Shown one piece after another: positions 20,361-32,090 of a stretch of 64,000 nucleotides of DNA. The DNA is taken from NCBI RefSeq assembly GCF_012489685.1, contig NC_080041.1:28509780-28573779 (forward strand), given 5' to 3'. This DNA is from Lotus japonicus (lineage: Eukaryota; Streptophyta; Magnoliopsida; Fabales; Fabaceae). Made by a program: the position numbers and the translations under genes. Under the pieces are notes generated by a model. The model had not been told where the DNA came from. It worked only from the letters and a program-made list of their open reading frames with translations, and ran no database searches. The number at the start of each line of letters is the position of its first letter. Positions within the stretch are counted from its first letter, which is position 1.

Positions 20361-22186
20361 AGTTGTATCTACTTTACCCCTTACAAACTTATTCTCCAGA
20401 AGGAATGAGCTGAGTCTCTCATACCATGCTCTGGGAGCTTGCTTCAGACCATAGAGTGATTTCTTCAACTTGAACACATGGTCTGGGTTCTTCTCATCCT
20501 CAAAACCTGGGGGTTGATGAACATAGACTTCCTCTGATATGTATCCATTTAGGAAGGCACTCTTAACATCCATCTGATGTAGAATTATGTTGTGATTCAC
20601 TGAGAAGGAGATCAACAGTCTGATTGCTTCTAGTCTTGCTACTGGAGCAAATGTTTCTGTGTAGTCTATTCCTTCCTGCTGGCTGTAGCCTTGAGCAACT
20701 AGCCTTGCCTTGTTTCTGACTACATCTCCTTTCTCATTCAGCTTGTTTCTGAACACCCATTTTGTTCCAATTACATGGACACTTTGTTCCAATCAGAGGG
20801 ACCAGCTTCTTCTTCTGATTCATCTTCCTCTGGAGCTTTGCCTTTGTCAGAAACACTTATACTTAAATCTGCAAGTTTCTCAACTAGCTTTGCCTGGTCA
20901 GAGTCAAGCTTATCGTCAAATCTAACATGAATAGATTCTTCAATTGTTTTAGCATCAGTATTATAGAATCTAAAACCTTTAGATCTCTCAGAGTAACCAA
21001 GTAATAGACATTTGAAGACTTAACATCAAATTTATGCAATCTATCCTTAGTATTAAGAACATAACAAACACAACCAAAATGATGAAAGTAAGAAATGTTG
21101 GGTTTATGTTCTTCCACAATTCATAGGGAGTCTTATTCAGAATTGGTCTTACAGAGATTCTGTTCTGAATGTAACACGCTGTGTTTACTGCCTCTGCCCA
21201 AAAGTGCTTAGCCATGCAAGTTTCTTGGAGCATGGTTCTAGCCATCTCCTGAAGAGTTCTGTTCTTCCTCTCAACAACACCGTTTTGTTGAGGAGTCCTG
21301 GAACAAGAGAAATCATGTGCAATTCCATAGGAATCAAACAGACTCTCAAACTCTCCACCATGGTCACTTCTGACACGCACAATCCTACAAGCCTTCTCGT
21401 TTTGCACTTGGGCTATGAAGGTAGAGAACACAGCATGAGACTCATCCTTGCGGGTTAGAAACTTTACCCATGTCCAGCGGCTATAGTCGTCAACAATGAC
21501 CATCCCATATCTCTTGCCACCTAAAGACTCAGTTTTCACTGGTCCAAAAAGGTCGATATGCAGAAGTTCCAACGGCCTTGAGGTTGAGACAACATTCTTT
21601 GCCTTGAAAGGGACTTTTGTGAATTTGCCTTTCAACATGCTTCACAAAGAGCGTCTGAAGCGAACTTCAGAGTGGGCAAGCCCCTGACAAGGTTTAGCTT
21701 GCTCAGCTGAGAAATCTTTCTCATACTGGCATGCCCTAACCGTCTATGTCATACCCATTGCTCTTCATTAACAGACAGAAGGCACTTCACATTCTGAGCC
21801 TCCAACTCAGATAATTTCATCTTATAGATGTTGTTCTTCCTCTTGCTGTTAAACAGAACAGAGCCATCGATCTGACTTACAGCCCGGCAGGACTTTTGAT
21901 TAAAGATAACATCATAACCCTTGTCAGCTAATTGACTTATAGACAATAAGTTATGAGTTAAGCCGTCTACCAATAAAACAATATCAATGCATGGACTACT
22001 ATCTACACAAATAGTACCAGTACCAACAATTTTACCCTTTTCGTTGCCACAAAAGTCAACTTCACCTCCAGGCTTAAGTTTTAGCTCTTGGAACATACGC
22101 CTTTCTCCCGTCATGTGACGCGAGCATCCACTGTCCAGATACCATGACTGGTGTTTCAGTGGAGCTATCAAGGATATCTGCAACAT
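20361..22186 (-). pseudogene. Pol of Sirevirus B, protease to RT
   Basis: This is the upstream half of pol: protease motif DSGCSRHMTG at the start, integrase motifs ([30 protein letters not shown]) and RT up to [13 protein letters not shown]. It is broken by small frameshifts (a lost TGAC near 21633, a single-base loss near 21017 and others) and by a deletion of roughly 265 bp near 20785 relative to element A (about 12950-13215). The downstream part follows the solo LTR at 18486-19483. Confidence 0.87.
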
Positions 22187-23981
22187 AGATAATCTTATCC
22201 TTTGGTACCCACTTTCTGGGTCCTTTCTTGTTAGTTACCCCAGAGGTTCTGATCACCTTGGGTTTCTCAACATGATAATGTAAAGGAATTTTTGCATGAT
22301 ATTTAGACATGAAGAAAGATCCCATTTTAAGAGGAGGTTTAGCAACTTCAGCAGGTAAAGGATCAGGCAATATGGTACCAAAGGGAACAAAGCATTCATA
22401 CAAAGATTTAGCTTTAGGCATAGAAGGCTCATTTCTAATTGGTTTAGAATAGCCAATGCCATGCATTCCATTTCTTCTCACGCCATAGATCAATGAAGCC
22501 ATCAAGCTTCTATCTACGCTTTTAGCCAGGAATCTTTGAAAAGATTTTTCATACTTAGATTCATGCTTACTATCAGAGGCATCACAAGCAATAACTTCTT
22601 CTAACTTAACAATCTGATTCTTAAGAACAGAGTTAGAATTAACTAAAGCATGGTTATCATTTTTCAAATCAGAAATAAATTTCTCATGTTCAGAAGGAGT
22701 TTTAGAAACAGCAGATAAGTTCTTTTTCAACTTCTTATGCTTAGACAATAAAGAGTTATACTTATCCATAATGTCAGACAAAGCATGTTTCAGTTCAGAG
22801 GTTGAGAAAGAAGCGAATACCTCATTTTCATCGTCTGAGTTAGGATCTCCTTCTGATTATGAGTCAGAGTCAACAGCTTTCTTTGACTCTGCTCCTTTGT
22901 CTTTGACAATGGCCATGAGTCCTTGGACTTCACCATCAGAGTCAACATCCTCTGACTCTGATTCATCAAAAGTCACCATCAGACTTTTCTTGGTCTTGAA
23001 GAGCTTCTTTGGCCTCTTGTCCTTCTTTAGTTTTGGACAGTCACTTTTGTAGTGCCCTGATTCCTTGCACTCAAAGCATGTGACTTCCTTAATTGAGGAA
23101 TTCTTCTGACCTGAGGATTCAGACTTTCCTTTGGTCTTTCCAGAGCCTTTGTACTTGTTCTGCCTGTGCTTCCAGATACGGTTGAGTCTTTTTGAGATCA
23201 GAGTCAGCTCACCTTCATCAGAATCTTCTCATGCTTCTTCAGATTCTTCTGCTTCAGCTTGAAGGGCTTTTGGCTTCTCTGCTCTAGCCTTCTCAGATTT
23301 GGATTTTAAGGCTATTGACTTCTTCCTCAGATCTTGCATCTCTGAGCGCTTCAGCTCATGACACTTCAGTATGCTGATGAGTTCTTCTAAACTCATACGC
23401 TCAACATCTCTTGTGAGCTCTATTGAAGTCACCAAGGGCATCCAGCTTTCAGGAAGACTTCTGATGACCCTTATGACATGATCTTTTGTTGTGTAGCTCT
23501 TGTTGAGAGGTCGTATTCCAGCTACCAGCAACTGAAATCTGGAAAACATTTCTTCAATGGACTCGTTTGGCTCCATGATGAAGGATTCATGCTTTTGGAT
23601 CAAAGACAATGCCTTCGATTCTTTGACTTTCTTGTTTCCTTCATGAGACATCTTCAGGGATTCAAAGATGCCTTTTGCAAACTCACGATCTGTAATCTTC
23701 TGGTACTCTTCATAAGAAATAGCACTTAGAAGAATTGCTCTAGCTTTGTGATGTTGCGAGTAAAGCTTCTTTTGATCTGCAGTCATCTCTGACCTTGGGA
23801 TCTTCTTGCCTTCTTCATCAGTTGGACGCTCATAGCCATCCACAATAATATCCCAGAGATCTACATCAAAACCCAGAAAGAAACTTTCAAGTCTATCTTT
23901 CCAATATTCGAACCTTTGACCGTCGAACATGGGAGGCTTAGCATTGTAACCATCTCTTTGAGTTTCACTGGTGGTAGCCAT
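22074..23981 (-). pseudogene. Gag of Sirevirus B with two premature stops
   Basis: It is homologous to the 636-aa gag of A and C in one frame, with TGA near 23229 (after EESEEA) and TAA near 22858 (in the acidic DSESE stretch). The CCHC knuckle lies between them (about 23047-23088). The C-terminus overlaps the pol frame by 113 nt, as in A and C. Confidence 0.88.
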
Positions 23982-24039
23982 TGTTTTTCACACCGGCCCG
24001 GAGCACTGAACACTGTTAGGTGTGGTAATCAGAACTTGC

Positions 24040-24051
24040 GCTCTGATACCA
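24040..24051 (-). other. Primer binding site of Sirevirus B
   Basis: The minus strand reads TGGTATCAGAGC, two bases from the LTR end at 24054, as in elements A and C. Confidence 0.9.
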
Positions 24052-25627
24052 ATTGAAGGTATGAAAAACGGTAGAAAGGGGGGGTTTGAATAACGTTTTC
24101 AAGATAAAACTTCCACCTTAAAGATTTTAACCAATCTTTCGAGAACTAAGTGCTAAAGATAAGAGATAGAAAAGCACACAAGGATTTTTATCTTGGTTCA
24201 CTTGATAAATCCCTCAAGCTAATTTAGTCCACCCGTTAAGGTGATTTCTTCCTTCTTAGAATTAAGGCAATCCACTAATCAGGTAAAGTGTTACAACTGC
24301 ACTTGAAACCTACAAGTGACTAACAATTACACTGACTTAGCTCACACTAAGATTCACTCTCTTAGTCTTCTCTAGGATCCGATCAACCTTGATCTCCTAG
24401 AGGTAACTAAACAACTGTTTAAGAAAGAATGTTTGCAAAGGATTTGCTTCTGAAAAGCTAATAGTAAACACAATGAATTCAGATGAAAGAATGCTTAGAA
24501 GGTTTTTGAATATAGGTTTTTTCAATCTTCAGCCTCTATTTATACCCCAAGGATTAGGGTTTGAACGCTGCATGGAAATGCTACCGTTGGAGGGCAGTTC
24601 TGGAAATTCCAGCTTCTGTTGTGGCTGAGAATGTTAGGTAGGTCGTCAGGATAGTACATTTGCTTTTGTACTTGGATAGTGACTTGACCTTTAAACCTAG
24701 GAGACTTCTGATCAGGGGAATGCTTCATGTTGCACTACACCAGAAAAGGGCTTTTACAGCGCCCCTTTTACAGCGGTTCAGGTGGCAGCCTCTGTAAAAA
24801 CACAAACACGGAGCGGATGATGGGCTATTACAGCGTTTTCTTAAATAAACCGCTGTAAAATTGTTCCCTATTAAGAGCGGTTCAGGTCTCAACCGCTGTA
24901 AAAACAAAAACACGGAGCGGTTGATAGGCTTTTACAGCGGTTCGTTTAAGTAAGCGCTTTAAAAGATAAGTAAAAAATAAATCTTGGATTTTAAATTTGT
25001 TTCATATGAGATTCGAACCCGGATACCTTAGGCTATTTCAAAACCACTTTCCACTGGACTCAGATAAGATTTATGTTATTGTTTCGATTTGTTAATATTT
25101 ATCAATTGATTTCGTAAAATTGCAGAACCCAATAACTTTACCCAAATCCCGTAAACCCTTATCAGTTTCGTTCTATCTCGATGGTGCTACCTCAGTCTCT
25201 CTCAACCGCTGTGCTCCTTCTCTCAACCCCTACACCCCATCGTGCCGCCACCGTCCCTGGCGCGCCGCTGCCGCTCTTGTTTTTCATAGTCCAACACTTT
25301 GGCTCAAGGTTCTTGGCCGCAGAACTGAGGTCAGTGGTTCTCCATCCTCGATCTGTTAACGCTGAGGAAGGCCAGCGACTCCAATTTCTCCTCCACGCCT
25401 TCCAAACGCATCCTTGCGAGAAGGCCTCGCCTCTTCATCCTCCTCCCCTGCACATTGGCCCCTCACGGTGGTGGAAGGTTAGGTTTGTTTGTTTACTTTG
25501 TTTCTGATTTAAGCCTGTTATAATTTATTTGGAAGGTTGTTATTGGAATTGGATTGATATCTGATTGAAATTGTTGGCTAAAGTAGTTTTGAGTTTGATC
25601 ATTGTGTTTTTCTGTGTGATTGTGTAG

Positions 25628-25695
25628 ATGGGTCGAATTTACCGATAAAATAGTTGCTAAGAGGGTTGCCAATATGTTAAATGGTGAACAGATAG
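25628..25695 (+). pseudogene. Captured exon, ESF2/ABT1-like RRM protein
   Basis: Bordered by ...TGTAG and GTATG, this exon reads WVEFTDKIVAKRVANMLNG followed by EQIG. It resembles the RRM region of ESF2/ABT1-like pre-rRNA processing factors. Only this exon is recognised. It is a copied fragment inside the CACTA element and not a working gene. The identification is from memory of the family motif. Confidence 0.6.
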
Positions 25696-25861
25696 GTATG
25701 TGTTTGTTTGAAAGTATAGTATGGTGTTTACTTGTGGTAGCTGGGTTATGCTCTAGTGGGGGCTGTACTTGTTCTTCCTTATTGTCTTTTAATGGAAAGC
25801 ACAATGTTGTTCTATTGTCAATTCTAGAGTTATTTTATTCCTTTAATTTTGTGAAAGAGTG

Positions 25862-25981
25862 ATCGGCTGCCGGATGTTACGACGATCGACGGCGGGCTGG
25901 ATGGGGAAGAGAAGAGGAACGGGCTGATGCACGTTGAGGGGATTCCGGCTGGGCTTCCGCGGCTGCACACGCTCCGTGAAG
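25862..25981 (+). pseudogene. Captured exon of an unrecognised gene
   Basis: This is a GC-rich open stretch inside the CACTA element that ends at a GTATGG donor, with a reading such as GLMHVEGIPAGLPRLHTLRE. The sharp GC jump against the AT-rich intron-like flanks suggests a copied coding exon. I do not recognise the parent gene. Confidence 0.4.
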
Positions 25982-26413
25982 GTATGGTTGTGCTCATGGT
26001 TTTATGATGATATTGAGTTGATTCAATGATTATCACAGTGACTGTGTATTGAGCTTGAGCTATAATCTGGCAAATTTTTGGTGTTCAATTGGTTCAGCTG
26101 TGTGTTAATCTCTTTTTGATCTGTTTCCGCAGCTTGGAATGTGTATCAAGTTGTGATTTCTCACTTAAGGAGTGTGGATTTTTCACTTCACATTTTTAGT
26201 GTAATTAGAGACATTGAAGTCAATTTCAAACGGGTTGGAATGAATTGATTCTGTTGTTTTTTCTTGTGTATTTTTATTATTGGCTTTGTTTTTTGTTGTT
26301 TTGGTTATGTTCTATGATGTTAACATGATAGAAGAAGATGACAAGATGTTATAGAAGACTAAGATATGGGTTAATCTCAACTTTTTTTCCAGACTAAGAT
26401 ATGTTTCTCGCAG

Positions 26414-26870
26414 GAAAATCTACGAATACTGGTTCCTTTAAGAGGAATATTTTAAGACCAACTTCTCCCAAATCTCCTGTTGCAAGTGCTAGGCCAGCGA
26501 CTCCAATTTCTCCTCCTTGCCCTTCCCTCTCCTGCTGGGCTTGCAATCACTCTAGCTTTTCTCTCAATACTTTTTAGCTGTGCTAATATGATGCAGTGTT
26601 CTATATTCACTAAGGTAAACAAATTGAATTACCTTTTAAGATTGATTTTGAAATGCATGCAGGGGGCTGAAGGTAAAAATCCATACGAGACTTTACCTAA
26701 TCATGTTAATACTAATGGAGAGCAGATGGCAATCACTGCTTCAAGTATGATCCGTTCTCATAGTGTTTCTGGTGATCTGCAAGGTGTTCAGCCCGACCCA
26801 ATAGCAGCTGACATTTTGAGGAAAGAGCCAGAGCATGAAACTTTTGCTCGATTGAAAATTACACCTATTG
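26414..26870 (+). pseudogene. Captured exons of an AMP deaminase-like gene
   Basis: Two exon pieces are visible: 26414-26490 (after CAG; reads SFKRNILRPTSPKSPVASA) and 26663-26870 (AG border to GTATG; contains MIRSHSVSGDLQGVQPDPI and ADILRKEPEHETFARLKI). These match the N-terminal regulatory region of plant AMP deaminase (the EMBRYONIC FACTOR1/AMPD family, which converts AMP to IMP). The catalytic domain is absent. After 26490 the exon runs into a block also present near 25370, so the capture is rearranged. Confidence 0.75.
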
Positions 26871-28740
26871 GTATGAACTAGGAAATATAGCTTATTCTCT
26901 TGAATGCCAATAAATTGCTCCAAACGGGCTCTCTCATGTCATGCATAGATTCCCCTTCCTTTAAAAACTTGCTAACAACAGTTAAAAACTTGCTTATGGG
27001 TTAGTTACTTTTCTGTATTCCATATTTCTTTTGGGAAAAACTTAGATACAGTACCATATGTATGGTTGGTACTGTTCTCCAATAAAAATGTGACACCTAG
27101 GTTACTTTAATTGCACATTAGATCTAGTAACTCAACCGTGATTATTTCTGTTAACTCTGAGTTAGCTATTGTTTCGTTTCTCTTATCCTTTCCGTTTTGT
27201 TAACTATCTTTCTGTTTATCATCGACCATTGTTTTTTCACCATTCATGCAGAGGATAAAAAGTGCAGGAACAAATCCAATATTTGAGATTGGGTCGCTCT
27301 AGTTTGAGGGATCCCAAATCCACCGGTTAATAAGAGAGCGATCCCATTCAATTCAATGTTGATTGACATGAAGTTGAAATTAAAGAGTACTGAATTCTAG
27401 ATCCACTTTCGCAACAGGGGAAACCATGGTCACTTCACTTGTGCTTGCTGTGACATCAACCTTTTCAATTTTGTAAACAAGTAAATCTTGAAAATTCAAG
27501 GACTTGCTGCAGTCATTGATGGAAAGAAACCTGCAACAGTGTCTGGTACCTTGATCAATGCAACAGAATTTGTATTCAAAGTTTTGAGAAGGTTCGAGAA
27601 AGGATTGAAGAGCAGGACCGGGGGGAGGGGGCTACAACTTTTCCTTTAAGCGGTTTGAAAGGTGAATTTTTTTTTTCTCTCCTTAACGGCGTCAAATTTA
27701 TTTGAACGGGGACAACAGTTGTAGAAATTAAAGCCATATGTCAAATTCTGATTGGGCAACAACATGTACTGCACCTGCGGTACTGCATGTAAGTTTTACC
27801 CTTTCTTTTTTCTGTACTTTACAATTCTGTACTTTACAATAAAATACACAATAGTTTGTAATTTCATGATTTAGAGATAGGTGAAGTTAAGGACGTGGTT
27901 GATATGCTTTAGAAATTGTTGATTTTATGACTGAACTAGCATGGTAGGTGATGGTATATAGGAATAAAAGAAAAAGACTTTTTATAGCGGTTCCACAATA
28001 AACCGCTGTAATAGAGAGACGAATTACGGCGGTTTTAATTATAAAACCGCTATTAAAGATGTTCACTTACAGCGGTTATTATACAAAACCGCTGTAAATA
28101 AGGGATCTTTTACAGCGGTTTGAACCGCTGTAAAGTCTTTTACAGCGGCGAGATCTACAGCGGTTCAAACCCGCTCAAAACCGCTGTAAAAGGGCGAAAT
28201 TAAGCGCTGTAAAAGCCCTTTTTTTGGTGTAGTGTTGGAACTTGTGAAGCCGGTTGAACAGAGTCTGAGGGAAAGCACAGATCCTCTGACCGTTGTATCT
28301 TCTGATTCTGAACGAGGGAAGTACATGGTCTTCAGAGTATCTTGCTTCTGGATCTTCAGAGTCTTCTAGACCATCAGAACATCTGAACCTTCAGAGTTTC
28401 TTGCTTGTCAGAACTTCTGCATCTTCAGAACTTCAAGTGACTGAGTCCATATCAGAGCTTGTATAACTTCAGATCTTCTGAAGCATTTCTACTGTTCAGA
28501 GTGAACATAGATGTTGCGAAAGCGTTGCTTGGGTCACTCTTTATGCACAGTGCTTCTGATTTGTGTGAGATTGAATTGAGGTCAGAGCCTGTAAATAGCA
28601 CACTCAGAAAAACACGTTAGAGTACCATAATTGTTCATACTCAAATGTTAACTTGTAATCATCAAAACATAGAGTTGTACTACTCGATCAAGACTTGATC
28701 TTACACCTACGTTTTTTCTTCCCGAACTGGGCAGCCCTCC

Positions 28741-29658
28741 CTAGTTTTTCTTAACAAATCGGCCAGCTTCCTTGACCCTCTGCTCGTGACCCGCTTCCTC
28801 ATCCTGTATCCGTTTCCTCGCTAGCGACACCTTCGCTGCCCTCTCGTTCTTCCTCTTGTGCGCCTCAATTTCCTCTTCTAAGATGTAGTCTTGCTCTCGG
28901 GCCCGGACTTCCGTCATTGAAAATGCTAGCTCCCTACTCAATTCGCAGCTAAACTTTCCTCGAGACAAACCAACTTTGAAAGCGCACACGCACACGCGTG
29001 GCTTCAATTCTTCGAACCTCGCGAACGTGGCGCTGTATCGGTTTATATACTGTTTCAAGCTTTCACGCTCCCCCTGCCGAATATCAAACAGATCCTTGAT
29101 CGCTCTCGCAGAGAAATGGTCAAGGAATTTTGATGAGAGGTAGCGGAACCTGGCTAGGGATCCTTGAGGCAAAGCCATAAACCAATCCATAGCTGCACCA
29201 CGGAATGTGGATGAAAGCATTCTACACTTTACCGCGTCAGAAACCGAGCTCATCGCCATCTTTGCATTGAAACGAAGTAGATGATCCTTCGGATCGGTTT
29301 TCCCGTCGTACCTTTCCAACACGAGGTTTGTCATACCGTCCAGTACGGTCACCTCTCGTATTACCGCCGAGAAAGGTTTAACCTCGGCAGCAGCCTCAGC
29401 TTCCTCCTTCTCTTGATTCCACTGCCAAAGGTGATAGTACCTCAATTGCTCTTGCAGACACTCATTTTGCAATCTTAAGTCGCCACTCAGAGCATGGCGT
29501 GCTTCTGCACGGCGATATCTATCTAACCTCGGGGTGCGCGGGGAAGAAACGCAGCTTCGTTCCGGTTTCTTGCTACGTCGTTGGCGAGATGGCTCCATCA
29601 GGCTCTGTTGATGAACCGAGAATTCAACCAAAAGTCTTCGAATCGCGGAAAATATCAC
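28741..29658 (-). pseudogene. Gag of a Ty3/gypsy (Tat-like) element, truncated
   Basis: This gag-type ORF has a retrotransposon-gag core (LERYDGKTDPKDHLLRFNA, MDWFMALPQGS, FDIRQGERESLKQYINRYS). The probable start is the inner ATG at about 29598 (MEPSRQRRSKK). It ends with TAG at 28741, and 36 bp further on Sirevirus B interrupts the element. The upstream PBS and LTR at 29806-30142 show its minus orientation. The rest of this element should lie left of the window. Confidence 0.8.
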
Positions 29659-29805
29659 AGAAAATCGAACTTCTCGAAATCAAATTGCAATCACGTGGGA
29701 ACCAAGTCACGATCCACCAAGACAACTGAAGAAAAATCGCACAGAAAAACGAGCTTCACACAACTGAATCATGATCCACGTAGTTCGGGAATTGAAATCT
29801 ACCGA

Positions 29806-30142
29806 TCCCCACAGACGGCGCCAAATGTTCTATCCAAGAACATAGAGTAGGGGTATAGTACCTAAAGTGTGAGGAAAGTGATATGAATTCTTAGAGAGAG
29901 AAGTTCTAACCGCTAGAGAGAGAAAGAGTAACTGAATTTCTATCTTGTTATTTCATAAATGAGCCAAGAGTCCCTTACAATTGGTAACCGTCCCCTATTT
30001 GTAGACTAAAGGTTGGGCCTAGCGTCCTTATCTGTCCTAAGTGGGCCGGTTGGGCCTCTCTAGGGAGGCCCAACTCCCTGGCTCGTGCGTCGCCCTTAGG
30101 CAAACGACCCTGGGCGAGGGCCCAGGGGTCTCGCCCAGTCCA
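29806..30142 (-). repeat. 5' LTR and PBS of the Ty3/gypsy element hosting Sirevirus B
   Basis: The PBS-like minus-strand sequence TGGCGCCGTCTGTGGGGA (about 29806-29824) lies next to a probable LTR, 29826-30142. On the plus strand the LTR runs TGTTCTATCC...GCCCAGTCCA, so it begins TGGACTGGGC on the minus strand. The outer boundary is inferred from the TG...CA rule, with no second LTR to check. Confidence 0.65.
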
Positions 30143-30342
30143 TGAAAGATGAGAGATGATAAAAAATGATTTTAATTATTGTAGTCTAACATATATTAAC
30201 TTATGCTTTTAGAGATTTAAAAATCATCAAGTAGCATTCTGTTCCGTTCCGTCACCAAATGCTACCGTAGTATTTACCGTTTAGATTCTTTTGATCTATA
30301 ATGTACATGGTTAGATTCTCTAGTCATCAAGTGTTTATCTTG

Positions 30343-30480
30343 TCCCCGAGGGTTAGCTCAAGTGGTAAGAGCTAGGGGACATAAGGGCTGGGGAGGGGAA
30401 AGTTCAGGGTTCGAATCCTGGAAAGAAAATTTGAAGGGATTTTTCTTACTTACTAACAATTAACCACTAATATTTGCCTA
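30343..30480 (+). mobile_element. tRNA-derived SINE
   Basis: An A-box-like stretch GGTTAGCTCAAGTGGTAAGA and a B box GGTTCGAATCC lie about 60 bp apart, followed by a non-tRNA tail. There is no tRNA fold or acceptor stem, so this is a SINE head and not a tRNA gene. A diverged relative lies at 63131-63245. The 3' boundary is approximate. Confidence 0.65.
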
Positions 30481-32090
30481 TAATAAAATCAAGCGTTTAT
30501 CTTAGGCTTTATTATAATTTGGGTAACACTTTGCTCTCTGTTGGGCCTGGCCCAACACCTTTTCTTGAGTCTATGAACCGTTGACCAAAACAACACCTAG
30601 TTGTCAAAAAAAAATAAACACCTTGTAACTTGTAAGGTATGGGGCATGTTCCATTATGCAGAAATTAATGTGCTTTTCAAAGGAACAGCTTCTTAGCGTC
30701 ATCTAAAAAAAAAAAGAGCTGCGCTAGGGTTTTCTCAAGATCTGTTGCTTCTCCTCCTTGGGGGATCTTCTCCTCCATTAGGGAGATTCTTTTCCTGCTG
30801 ATGGTAAGTTTTGATCCCACAAGAGGTGGGTTTCTCTCACTTTAGGTGGGTTTCTCTCACTTTAGGTGAGTTTTCTACCACACTAGGTGGTTTATTTACC
30901 CAAATAAGTGGGTTTTTTTTTTCTCTTTTCCTCTTGTTTCTTCCATCACCACCATCCTTCCTCCGCAATTTTGCTCACCACAACCCATCCACCCATCTTT
31001 TTACCAGCAGATCTAAAGCAGCATCGACCATATTCCTCTTTCTCCATCACCGACCTGCTACTCCGCCACCACCCCACTGTCAGCTGCAGATCTGGATCAC
31101 CACCGCCTTCTCACCGTCAAAAGCTTTTCTAAGCCGCCATCTCGCCGCAAGTACAGATCTGAGACTACCCACCTGCCATCTTCTTCTCCCATCAACAGAT
31201 TTCCCGCCAGTCTCAGCAACCAACCACCACCGAACCACTTTCTGTGGCTGACGTCCACCACCACTCCCCTCTGCTCCTCCCAGATCTAGTTGCGGTGGTG
31301 CCTTCATTTTCACCATCTTTGCCATCTCCCTGCCATGGTGGATACCTCTGTTTGCCAAGACTATTGCAACTAAGGCATATATGGAGTCTTTAGAAGCTTC
31401 TTCTCTCCCAGGTCCCAGAGATTCTCATTTGACCCCATCGGTGTCGCCTAGTTCGAGATGGACTTCCTTGCTGTCGCACTGTTTACAACTCCTGCAGAGC
31501 TGGTCAAGTTGTATTATTGGGAGAGCTTGTCAAAGGAGTTGTTTTTCTTTTCGCTCAGAAGTCATTTTGTTTCTCTGGTTTTTGGGTTTTATGAGGTCAC
31601 TGTTTGGCCCTTAGGGTTTTTACATCATGTTTCTATGCTGAATATGTCAGCTTGAGTGTGCATGCTTAGTCTTTCATTTTCTTATGTTTTGTGCATTGCA
31701 GATGCACTCTTAGAGATTTATTCTCGCATGTTTGTAAGTGCCATTTGGCAACCCTTGGGGTTTTATTCCATATATCTTTGACAAAAAACAGGAACAACTT
31801 CTTGTGCGGTTAAAGGTGCTATTTTTTTGTGTTCTTCGCTACCCTATTTGCTTTCAAATGTTCAATTTGAATTTCCTAGCTTTGCTTTTCATCTGGCTGT
31901 GCTTCGTTTTCCCTGTCACGACAATATGCTTTGTCATTGCTTATCATGATCATGCACCTAGATTTCCATGATGCACTGTTATTTGGTGATTTCTCTTTGA
32001 ATCATCTTTCCTTATGGGACTCAGCTTTTTCTTTGTGTTACTCATGAGCTTCATATTCAATTTCCATGATGCACTGTTATTTGGTGCTTA
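30481..32090. other. No supported gene
   Basis: The stretch begins with an A-rich tract near 30707 and then GCTGCGCTAGGGTTTTC, which may be the 5' end of an old LINE. A direct repeat (GTGGGTTTCTCTCACTTTAG) lies at 30827-30867. Pyrimidine-rich open frames (30811-31251, 31381-31614) are low-complexity and not convincing as genes. Confidence 0.4.

Larger units (their letters stand above)
24733..28234. mobile_element. Non-autonomous CACTA (En/Spm-like) transposon carrying host exons
   Basis: The element is 3502 bp with terminal inverted repeats CACTACACCAGAAAAGGG at the left and, as reverse complement, CACTACACCAAAAAAAGGG at the right. It is flanked by the 3-bp duplication TTG (24730-24732 and 28235-28237). 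The first 230 and last 270 bases are packed with ACAGCGGTT/AACCGCTGT motifs in both orientations, typical subterminal transposase-binding repeats. No transposase is visible. The interior holds exon-like pieces with intact splice borders from at least two host genes, so it is a gene-capturing element. A block near 25370 (CAGCGACTCCAATTTCTCC) recurs near 26496. Confidence 0.93.
1..28705 (-). mobile_element. Sirevirus B (Ty1/copia SIRE/Maximus type), nested, left end outside window
   Basis: On the minus strand the order is 5' LTR (24054-28705, interrupted), tRNA-Met type PBS, gag, pol, env-like gene, an antisense ORF, polypurine tract and 3' LTR (1-419, cut by the window edge). Gag and pol motifs (CCHC knuckle, DSGC protease, DDE integrase, YVDD reverse transcriptase) place it in Ty1/copia. 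The env-like gene after pol and the GGGGGAG tracts near the 3' LTR fit Sireviruses. Its genes carry stops, deletions and four insertions: element A, two further elements in pol and the 5' LTR, and the solo LTR carried by A. The bases right of the 5' LTR (28706-28710, cctac) should be the TSD; the partner is outside the window. Confidence 0.9.
24054..28705 (-). repeat. 5' LTR of Sirevirus B, split by a CACTA element
   Basis: The LTR parts are 24054-24732 and 28235-28705. They join at TTG, the target duplication of the CACTA element (compare 'cttcatattggaacttg' in copy C near 39000). The outer end is ...GACTTGATCTTACA. This copy is more diverged than those of A and C, and has a short deletion near 28340. 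Confidence 0.9.

Noticed and set aside
30348..30425. Possible tRNA gene
   Set aside because: It has A- and B-box-like motifs but no acceptor stem or anticodon arm; the tail fits a SINE.
30811..31251. 146-aa plus-strand frame
   Set aside because: The translation is low-complexity F/S/L/P/H from pyrimidine-rich DNA, with no domain and overlapping frames of equal quality.
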